Of a stretch of 64,000 nt of DNA, positions 1 through 8,365 are shown one piece after another. The notes below the pieces were generated by a model, which saw only the letters and a list, made by a program, of their open reading frames with translations, was not told the origin of the DNA and ran no database searches. The translations under genes and the position numbers were made by a program. The stretch is from Lewinellaceae bacterium (lineage in GTDB: Bacteria > Bacteroidota > Bacteroidia > Chitinophagales > Saprospiraceae), in NCBI GenBank assembly GCA_016713985.1, contig JADJOD010000033.1:1-64000 (forward strand), given 5' to 3'. Every line of letters begins with the position of its first letter. Within the stretch, counting starts at the first letter, position 1.

Positions 1-5
1 GCCTC

Positions 6-51
6 AAAAAACAATTGCGCAAAACCGCCGCCTCCGGCAGGTTTTACGCAA
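6..51 (-). terminator. Rho-independent terminator after the recombinase
   Basis: Inverted repeat with 12-bp arms at 15-26 and 40-51 (one mismatch) and a 13-nt GC-rich loop. Read on the minus strand, the stem is followed by a T-rich tract at 14-6, the usual shape of an intrinsic terminator. It lies about 100 bp past the recombinase stop. It could also belong to a longer transcript. Confidence 0.6.
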
Positions 52-150
52 TCAGGCCCGGCTTGGTGGCCGGCAATGGGTAGAAGGTGTTTTGTTGTCA
101 TGCAACAGGGCATTTGGCTGGAGAATGCCCCCAAATGTATTGCTACCCGT

Positions 151-1541
151 TCAAATATCCAAATCATCGAGCGGGCTTTTTATCCGGTCCCAACTTTTTT
201 TGGTAATGTGGGTATAAATTTCGGTCGTCCTGCTGCTTTCATGGCCTAATAATTCCTGGATATTCCGCAAATCCATACCTTTTTCCAATAAATGTGTGGC
301 AAATGAATGGCGCAGGGTGTGGGTAGTGGCCAATGGATTGATGCCGGAACGTTCTTTGGCAGCGATAAAAACCGACTGGACGCTGCGCTCGCTGTATGCT
401 CCGCCGTCGGCCCCTTCGAACAACCAGTGAACCGGGCGGTGTATGTCGAGATATTCCCGAAGCAGGATTTCTACCTTGTGGGCCATAATGGTACAGCGAT
501 CTTTTTACCCTTGCCGTCGCGAATAAAAATGCGGTGGTTTTCAAACTGCAAGTCGGTGAGCCGTAGTTTGATGGCTTCACCGAGCCGCAGCCCGGCCGAA
601 TAGATCAGCATGATCATGGTCCGGTGTTTCAGGTTGTCAATTGCCCGGAACAGGCGGGTTACTTCGCTTTCAGTCAGCACTTGTGGTATTTTTTGCGGTT
701 TTTTGGCCTGCACCAGACCTTCTACCTTTTCGGACTGATGGACGACTTCACAATAAAACATCTTGATGGCGCAGCATATCTGGTTCTGATAACTTTCCGT
801 GATGTGTTTGTCCCGGACAAGTTCGTGGACGTATGTATTGATTTGTTTTCGGGTGATTTGGCTGGGTTTCTGGTCGTCATAACGCCGGATGAAGGCGCGT
901 AAGGAGTTTTTGTATGCTTTGATCGTCCGATGGCTGTACCTTTTGAGGCGAAGGCATTCTTCCAGGGCGAGCACCGCCGCTTCGTACCGTGCAGGCGTCA
1001 CGGTTGGTTGTTGTTGAAACTGCTGCGCTCTTTCGGTTTCGGGCAGGCGTTCCGGCAGGTTTTCGTCGGGCTGAAAAGTCCAGTGCAGCGTGTGGTTCAG
1101 GTATTTATTCAGAAAACGGAGGGTAATTTGGGTGTAAGGCACTTCCCAGAGATTGAGGTCGCGGTTCCAGCGACGGCCATGTATGTTTTTGAGGGTGCCC
1201 AGGTAAGTATTCAACAGATGAATGGGCAGGTCGAGGCAGATATAATGGGTATTGGCCGGATGCCGCTTCACGGTGATCCAATGCGGGGCATCGGATGCAC
1301 CGGTGTTCCCGGTATGTATGGATTTGATTTTCAGGCGATTTTCAGGCGTATCCGCCACTGACCACACTTTTTGACCGGGATTCCACCGGCAACCTTCGAT
1401 TTTTTTGATGGCCGCTCTTTGGTCAATCCGCTCCATCGGGATGGTGTAGTAGATTAACCCGTCGGCGACCCGGCATGTGTTTCCCTGTTCGATTTTTCCT
1501 TTATCCGGTATTACAGAGGTATTTGCGGTTATTTTCTCCAC
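151..1541 (-). CDS. Tyrosine recombinase/integrase (frameshifted)
   Basis: Site-specific DNA recombinase of the XerC/D-like tyrosine family. The reading frame starts with GTG at 1541 and breaks at the T5 run 502-506; adding one base restores a continuous protein of about 463 aa. The C-terminal catalytic part shows the Arg in GLRLGEA, the Lys in GKGKK, HTLRH, LGHES and the nucleophile Tyr in EIYTH. Before it is a SAM-like core-binding domain (about residues 190-275). The first 170 residues are unusual: two copies of a tryptophan-rich motif, RWNPGQKVW and RWNRDLNLW, resembling a small HARP-like fold. No element ends or partner genes were found next to it, so its substrate is unknown. The frameshift may be a sequencing error. 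Confidence 0.85.
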
Positions 1542-1950
1542 TTCGTTTATTTTATTTTTGTCAAAAACGTTTTAAAGAAAAACGCGGTACGGCTTCTTTG
1601 GGCAGGCCAACGTTCCACTTAACAAGGAGCAGAAGACATACCATTTGGTATTCGATTTTGCCTGGATGGAGTTTTCCGATCAAAAAATACTGGTGGTAAG
1701 AAAAAAAGCCCCGAAATAACTTCCACATCAGGAACCGGCCATGCCCGTAATGTGGCAAACTTCGAAAAGATGATCTCCATCTGTACCGGCTACGGCCCGA
1801 AGTTCAACCCCTCCAACCCTCATCTCCAGATCGCTGCGCTCAATGACAAAACCCGCGCGGTTTTTTATAAATGTTGAAAGAACGGGTTCAATATGAACCG
1901 TGTCGGAGATAAAAGAGGCGATGTATGTTTTAAAGAGTTTAAAATGCGAT

Positions 1951-2160
1951 GTATGTTTTAAAAGTCGTCGTGTAAGTTTCAAAAGTGACAGTGTGTGTTT
2001 CAAAAGTGACGATGTATGTTTCAAAAGTCGTCGTGTAAGTTTCAAAAGTGACGGTGTATGTTTTAAAAGTCGTCGTGTAAGTTTCAAAAGTGACAGTGTA
2101 GGCGTCAATAGTAGCGATGTAAAGTTCAATACCGGCGATGTGTGTTTTAAAAGTGACGAT
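1951..2160. repeat. 21-bp tandem repeat (minisatellite), about 10 units
   Basis: Ten back-to-back units of 21 bp, consensus roughly GTATGTTTCAAAAGTGACGAT, with two alternating 3' halves (AGTGACGAT and AGTCGTCGT). A diverged leading copy lies at about 1921-1948. Because 21 is a multiple of three, the array is open in several frames on both strands, but no codon pattern, start site or homology supports a gene. The whole stretch 1542-2327 has no credible CDS and holds only this array and the inverted repeat after it. Confidence 0.85.
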
Positions 2161-2190
2161 GTAGCGGTTGCATTTCCTCCCATCTTGCTT

Positions 2191-2277
2191 GTCATCCTGT
2201 CGGGAACCGTCCGCTCCACGTCGGGTAAACCGGGATGTCGCGCACCGGTAGAGCGGACGGTTCTCGTCAAGGATGAC
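2191..2277. repeat. Large inverted repeat with 27-bp arms
   Basis: Arms at 2191-2217 and 2251-2277 are near-perfect reverse complements, separated by 33 nt. It lies 50 bp downstream of the stop codon of the minus-strand HYR protein gene (stop near 2328). It could act as a transcription terminator for that gene, although no clear T-tract follows, or be a dispersed palindromic element. Confidence 0.7.
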
Positions 2278-2327
2278 AGGGGGCCTGGGGGTAAAGAAGC
2301 GGGGCGGCGGGGGTGCGAAGGGGCCTT

Positions 2328-5300
2328 TTATCGCTCCAGCACAAACGTTGCGGTTGCTTTGGCGCCTTCCCCGGGCTGCAACACGAGGTGGTACAACCCA
2401 TTGGCCAGACCGGGGTCTAAATTCAACTCCAGCCATTCACCGGCCTCCCGGTAACTGTTATTCAGCACCTCCTGCCCCTGCGCATTGAAGACCCGGATTT
2501 GTACCTCCTGCCCCTGCCAAGCCTGCAAATCGACCAGCACGAGGCCGTCGGAGGGGTTGGGGCGCAGTGTCAGGGTTCCATTGGCCAGGCCGGATTCGGC
2601 GCCTCTCGCTTCGGGTTCCCCGCTGCCTTTGTTTCCGGCCCAGGGCTGCACGGGGCAGTAAAACGTATTCAAATAGGCTTCAAAAGACTGCCCGTTTTTG
2701 AGTTTGCCGAACATGTGGATGTAGTTGTTCGGAAAAGACTGCTGCGGAAGCCGGTGTTCAAATACGTCGGACTGCCCGTTTTTTAGTCCGGGTGAAATGG
2801 ACCGGTAACGAACCGAATAAAACGGCGAGGCGTTGGGATTGCGCACCCGGTACGTGTTGGCCGTGTTGGGCGCGGTGTAAATGCTTGCTTCCAGGGGAGT
2901 CACGGCCACGATGCCCGGTTGCAGTTCGTTGGCGACATAATCCAGTTCCGTGTCGCAGAAGTTGGTGGCACGGATGCGGAACCGGGGCTGGTTGATGGAA
3001 TCCAGCCGGATATCGAGCAACTCGAACTTCATACAACCGATGATCTTGATGTCGCAGGGCGGCGGCGGATCGGTTATGGTAACCGTGAAACAACAGGTGT
3101 CGACGTTGCCGCAAGTGGTCTGGCCTTCATAACATACCGTATTGATCCCCAGGGGGAACTGGCCGCCGCTGGCCGGTCCCTGCAGCAAGTTCAGGCCCAC
3201 CGCCGGGTCGGGGCAATTGGTGGAACTTGTTACAGCGCCGTAATTCACCGCCACCGTAACGGCGGCTACCGGAAGTTGAACGGTTTGATTCGGCGGACAC
3301 TGAATATCGAGGGTAGTCACCATCACCGTAAAACAACAGGCATCCTGGTTGCCGCAGGTCGTGGTCGCTTCGTAACATACGGTGCTTAATCCCGCCGGGA
3401 AACTGCCGCCGGAGGGCAATCCCTGCGTCAGTTGTACGGACGGCGCGGAACCCGGGCAATTGGTCACGGCGGTCGGGTCGGCATAATCCACAGAAACCGT
3501 GGCGGCGCCGTTGGGCAGCGCAACGGTCATGTTGGCCGGGCACTGAATATCCACCGAGGTCACCGTAACGTTGAAACAGCAGGCATCCTGGTTGCCGCAG
3601 GTCGTGGTGGCTGCGTAACAGACGGTATTTAGTCCCGCCGGGAAATTACCGCCGGAGGGCAGGCCCTGCGTCAGTTGTACGGTCGGCGCGGCGCCCGGAC
3701 AATCGGTGACGGCCGTCGGCGCGTTGTAGTTTACGGGCACCGTACCGGTATTATTGGGCAAGGCGACGGTCAGGTCGGGCGGGCATTGCAGGTCAAGGGT
3801 GGTCACCGTGACGGTGAAACAACAGGAATCCTGGTTGTCGCAGGTATTCGCGGCAAAATAACAGACGTTGTTGATGCCCGCGGGAAAACCGCCGCCGGAA
3901 GGCAAACCCTGCGTCAGAATGGCAGCGGGGGTTGTGCCCGGACAATCGGTTGTAACGGTTGGTGCGGCATAGTTCACGGCCACGGTTCCGGTATTATTGG
4001 GCAATGCGACGGTTACGTTGGGCGGACACTGGATATCGAGCGCCGTGGGGATCAGTTCCAGGATATAAGTGTTCAACGAGTCGCAGCCGCCGGTAGTGGA
4101 CGGCACCGGAATCGTAAATGTGGTGGGTTGTGTGTACGTCTGTCCGCCGATAGTGACGGATTGATTGGGATAAAACTGGATCACGTACGTCTGCATGGGA
4201 GTCGGCAGCACGGTGACCTGGAAATTATCCGTCGATGTACAGCCGCTTTGGGTGGTGGCCAGCAGCGTATAGGTGGTGGTGGTACTCGGCTGTACCACCA
4301 CGGTCGGGCAGTTGGTACAACTCAGTCCGGCGCCGGGCGACCAGGCATACTGCGCAAACCCCGGAACATTGACGGTAACGGATCCGCCGGGGCAGATGCT
4401 GACATTGTTCAGGTTGATCGGCGCAGCCGTACCTCCGGTGATAAAAACCGAGTCGCGCAACACATTACCACACTGGTCGGTGGCGGCAACGTAATAAACG
4501 CCGATGATACTGGCGGTGAAGGTTTGCGCGGTGGAGCCGTTTTGCCACAGGTAACTGGTAAAACCGGGCCCGGCATTGAGCACAATATTGGTGTCCTGGC
4601 AGATTTTATAATCCGGCCCGAGGTTCAGCGTTGCAGGGGGAACAATTGCACCTGGATGGAGGCCGTATCGCCGCAATCCAGGCCCTGGTTGAGTACAAGA
4701 AAACCATTGTAGGTGCCATATCCCGGAAAATTCACCGTCAGGTCAAAATTGCTCGAATTTAGAAGGGTAATGCCGTTGTTCAGGTCAAAAATCCAGTTGA
4801 AATTTTCAATATTAACCTGCGGAAAACTTTGGTTGTCAATGGTAACCGTGGTTGTTCCGCATTTTTTGATGACGTATTGTTGCGGACCGGTCAGTTCGTC
4901 GTAGTCCACCAAAGCCGTCACCTGCGGCTGGCAGGGGGTTACGTTGAACTGGAAGTCGCGCCGGGTGACCGAGAGTAATTGCCCGTTGCGGTATTCTTCC
5001 ACGCAGACCCCGACCACGTATTGGCCGACCATTTGCGGCGTGCCGCTGATCACGCCCGTTTGCAGATCGATGCCGATCACGGGATTGCCGGCCATGGGTT
5101 GGGCGGCGTTGTAAAGGGGGGTGATAAAAGGCACTTCATCAAAAGGTGGCGCGCAGGGCGGGCTGGGCATTGCGCCGAAACAGCCGAACAGGTCCGGAGA
5201 ATTCAGGATCGGGCCGCCGCCGGCAAAAGGAGCGCAAAAACTGTACACCAGCAGGTCGCCGTCCGCATCGGTCGCGGAAAAGTCAACTTCTAAGGGGTAG

Positions 5301-5845
5301 TTGTTGCAGATGACGATGGGTGGGAAATTGCTGAATACGGGGCTGCTGTTACACAACTGCTGCGCGGCGGGAGTGATTTCCGCGTAATATGTGGCCCCTA
5401 CATCGCCCGGACTCTGGATATTGGTAATAGCAGCGGTGCGGCAACAACGCTGATACACAATAAAATAACTTTCATTAATCTCCGGAAGCACACGATCCCA
5501 GGTATAAATGCCTTCTTCCAGGCAAAGACTGGGCAGGTTGTCGATACAATCCGGTTCGTTGATCCCGATCGGGTTGATCGCGTCGGGAATAACCGTAAAA
5601 TCATCGTACAACGAATTAAACTGGTAACTGCCGGTGTAAATAGCGATGTTGGCCGGGTTGTCGAAAGGAGCGCCGCCGCTGGCACAATCCCGGTAAATTT
5701 TCATGGTAAAACGGTACAGTTTACCGTTAGCGACGTTGCCAAGGCATTCATACGTGATGCCGCCACCCACGATATGGGCGGCAAACATATTTCCGGCAAA
5801 CAATAAACAAAAACTGAAAAGCAGGCTGCGTTGAAATGTAGTCAT
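2328..5845 (-). CDS. T9SS-secreted HYR-repeat surface protein (frameshifted)
   Basis: Large cell-surface or secreted protein, about 1172 aa once one base is added at the G5 run 4636-4640 (plus strand). As written it is two overlapping frames, 4625-5878 and 2328-4676. The start chosen is Met at 5845, which gives a signal peptide (MTTFQRSLLFSFCLLFAG). The N-terminal region begins HIVGGGITYECLG and contains the YRDC motif common in Bacteroidota gliding-associated proteins. It is followed by PKD-like segments (GFTSYLWQNGS), four HYR-type repeats of about 85 aa starting IQCPPN or IQCPAN and rich in CCF motifs, and a C-terminal T9SS type A sorting domain (LRPNPSDG near the start of the last 80 residues). 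Its ligand is unknown. A large inverted repeat lies just past the stop. Confidence 0.85.
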
Positions 5846-6108
5846 GTGGAGCAGGAGTTGAATGCCGGGTTGCGACACCGCAGGCCCGGCGGTTGTGTGT
5901 GAGTAAATACAAAAATGAAAAATCTGCCTTCAATATATGCACGGTCCGGCGTGTGTGACGTGTTTTTTGCGGGTTTTTGTAATTAAGATGACAAAACTTC
6001 CGCTTATTAGAAACAGCAATCAGGCCGGGCGCGTGGAAATTTCTTTGGCGTCCGCCGTTCCAGCAAAATGCCCGGCAGTATGCACGGGAGCCCCGTTTTT
6101 GAGGTGCC

Positions 6109-8091
6109 CTAATCGAGAACAAACATTACAGGCAGTGTAAATTTTGTTCGTACCGGCCGGCCGTTTTGTTTTCCGGGAATCCATTTGGGCATCAGGCGCA
6201 CCAATCGAAGCGCCTCTTTGCCACAGTCTGCGCCGATATCGCGGGTTATTTTCGGATCTTCGAGGTAGCCGAATTCATCCACAATAAAAACGATGTGTAC
6301 TTTGCCCTCGATATGGTTTTGCCTTGCAATGGCGGGATAATTCAGGTTTTTTTTGATAAATTCCTGCAACGCCGTATCGCCGCCGGGGAATTGCGGCATT
6401 TGTTCCACGTTTTCAAACACCCTGGGTTGGGGCGCTTCCACAACCATTTCAGGCGCGACGACCGCTTCCACGGCTTCCACTTCAACTTTCCCGCCGCCAG
6501 GGGTCTCCTGCATAACGGACGGGGGGCGCAAGGGTTCGAACTCGAACACTAAGCCATAATCATTGATGGCAAACGGATTGCCAGCGCCCGTGCGGTACCC
6601 AACGGCGACGAGTTTGCCGGGCATTTTTTGCTTGCGGAAAAGGTCATAATACGGGCGTGTCGGTTCAATAATATGATCGAAACGTTTGGTTTTCCATTCC
6701 ACTTTCCTGAAGTCCCTGTCGAGCAAATGCCAGCCCCCGAAGTCGGAATTGACGGCATAATAACCGGTGTGCAAAATATTGAACTGGTTGTAAACGAACG
6801 TCGCGGCTTCGGGAAATGCCGGCCGGATGATACCCCATTTTTGGGTACTGTCCTGCATACCGAGCAACACATGCGGGTTGTTGGTAAATCGAAGGGCCGG
6901 GTAATCGCCGGGCAGCAGTTTTTTCCCTTCCAGGTCGTACACTTCCATACGGCTTTTGTTGCCTTCACCCGGCAATTGGCGACGGACGATCAGCGGATAT
7001 TTCGGGGTAAAATACTGGATGTCGGAAAATTCAAAGGGCAGGATTTGTTTGCCATCCGACCGAAAAAGGCCCTGTTGGGTATTGTTCTCTGTGCCGACTT
7101 TCAGGTAATCCCACTGGGGCTCTTCGTTTTTATTGCGCCAGTCTGCTCCGGGATAAACGCTGCAATTTTCGACAAGCACCTTGCCCCGGACGTCGATCAG
7201 GGTCACGGTGCTTTTGCTTTTCGGCTGCACGGTGTAAACCGCGTCCGGGTGGTTTTTCCACTTTTGAATTTTTTGCATAGCGGGCGGCACAAGTATGTTG
7301 CCCGCGCTGTTGACCAAAGCGTGTATATCACCAGCGGTCGAAACCAAAAAATTGCCATCGGGGAAAGGTGAAATTTTTGAATAAACGAAGGGCAAAATGG
7401 TGTCGCCGTCCAATGTTGTTATGCCGAGTTTGCCCTGCATTCCGTACACCACGACCTTGCCATCGGTAAAAACGAGGTTGGTATAACGGCCGTCGTAATA
7501 AGGTTTTCCGTTGCTTTTTTGCACGTGAAATGACCTGTTTTTGCTGCGGTCGTGGGAGATTTCCACCGTGTTATTGTCAAAACCGACACCGGCCGAACGC
7601 CCGGGGACTTGGTACAACAGTTTGCCCGCCGCGTCAAAAAAATGCAAAACCGTGTCGCGCCAGGTCTTGCCATAAATCAAATCCGGATAAACCACACGCA
7701 GTTCCTCGTATTGCATGGGCAGCACTTGTTCGCCTTTTCGGTTGATAAGCCCCCACTTGTTTTTTTCGCCGGCATCGTTGTAAACCCGTGCAAACCGGTA
7801 GGGTTGATCGTTGGCGCCTCTGGTAAAACTGATCATCCCGAACTGAAAAGGAATGAGCACCCGGTTGTGGTTGTCCACCACGCCGAATTTTCCACCTTTT
7901 TTCGCCTGGTAAACGGAGTCGCCAACCACCACGTTGATTTCATCGTATTCGAAGGCGACGATCTCTTCTCCGGTCAGCGGGTTTACAACGCCTTTTTTGC
8001 CCGTGTCACTCCTGGTTTCGACCGGAAACTGGGCGTACAGGTTGTGGAGGCAAATGGCAAAAAGTAACAGGGTGGTAACTGGTTTTTGCAT
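6109..8091 (-). CDS. WG-repeat protein with TonB C-terminal domain
   Basis: Exported protein of 660 aa. Met at 8091 is preferred over the in-frame Met at 8121 because it opens directly with a signal peptide (MQKPVTTLLLFAICLHNLYA). Residues about 30-500 carry degenerate WG repeats, with units such as KGVVNPLTGEEIVAFEYDE and KFGVVDNHNRVLIPFQF. The last 95 residues form a TonB C-terminal domain: PQFPGGDTAL, YPAIARQNHIEGKVHIVF, and a final hydrophobic strand. There is no N-terminal TonB-type anchor, so the TonB domain is probably periplasmic and fused to a sensing or binding array rather than a classic energy transducer. It sits downstream of another WG protein on the same strand, 274 bp away. 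Confidence 0.85.
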   Translation of the reverse strand: MQKPVTTLLLFAICLHNLYAQFPVETRSDTGKKGVVNPLTGEEIVAFEYDEINVVVGDSVYQAKKGGKFGVVDNHNRVLIPFQFGMISFTRGANDQPYRFARVYNDAGEKNKWGLINRKGEQVLPMQYEELRVVYPDLIYGKTWRDTVLHFFDAAGKLLYQVPGRSAGVGFDNNTVEISHDRSKNRSFHVQKSNGKPYYDGRYTNLVFTDGKVVVYGMQGKLGITTLDGDTILPFVYSKISPFPDGNFLVSTAGDIHALVNSAGNILVPPAMQKIQKWKNHPDAVYTVQPKSKSTVTLIDVRGKVLVENCSVYPGADWRNKNEEPQWDYLKVGTENNTQQGLFRSDGKQILPFEFSDIQYFTPKYPLIVRRQLPGEGNKSRMEVYDLEGKKLLPGDYPALRFTNNPHVLLGMQDSTQKWGIIRPAFPEAATFVYNQFNILHTGYYAVNSDFGGWHLLDRDFRKVEWKTKRFDHIIEPTRPYYDLFRKQKMPGKLVAVGYRTGAGNPFAINDYGLVFEFEPLRPPSVMQETPGGGKVEVEAVEAVVAPEMVVEAPQPRVFENVEQMPQFPGGDTALQEFIKKNLNYPAIARQNHIEGKVHIVFIVDEFGYLEDPKITRDIGADCGKEALRLVRLMPKWIPGKQNGRPVRTKFTLPVMFVLD

Positions 8092-8183
8092 AAAATTGAT
8101 GTTTAATGGGGGGGGTGTCAAAAGTCAGAGATACTTTATTATGGATTTGAAACGGGAAATATTATTTTGAATCGCGATCGAAC

Positions 8184-8218
8184 CAGACATGCCAGGTTTT
8201 CAAAACCTGGAATGTCTG
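8184..8218. repeat. Palindromic element, CCAGGTTTTCAAAACCTGG core
   Basis: 35-bp palindrome with 17-bp arms and one mismatch, between the two WG-repeat genes. The same core recurs at 46168-46200 and 47682-47712, so it is a dispersed repeat family. The rest of 8092-8365 shows no gene; a 64-codon minus-strand frame across it mainly translates the palindrome. Confidence 0.85.
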
Positions 8219-8365
8219 CGCATCATCCGAATAAAATTTCTCCCAATTCGCGACAATGCGCAACTTAAAGACTTTCGGCACAACCCCATGATTCATTTTC
8301 AGAATATTCCGAAGAAAACGTTGTCCGTTTCCCGAAGAATTAACTTTCCACAGCACAACCCCGGC

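Noticed and set aside
1951..2160. CRISPR array
   Set aside because: The repeats are directly adjacent with no unique spacers and no cas genes are present.
1728..2454. Protein genes on either strand across the 21-bp array (Leu-Lys-His-Thr or Val-Cys-Phe-Lys-Ser repeats)
   Set aside because: Open frames follow from the 21-bp period; the flanking translated parts are unlike any protein and differ in frame between strands.
3675..4712. A 345-codon plus-strand frame opposite the HYR protein
   Set aside because: Gly/Arg/His-rich shadow of Thr/Pro-rich HYR coding sequence.
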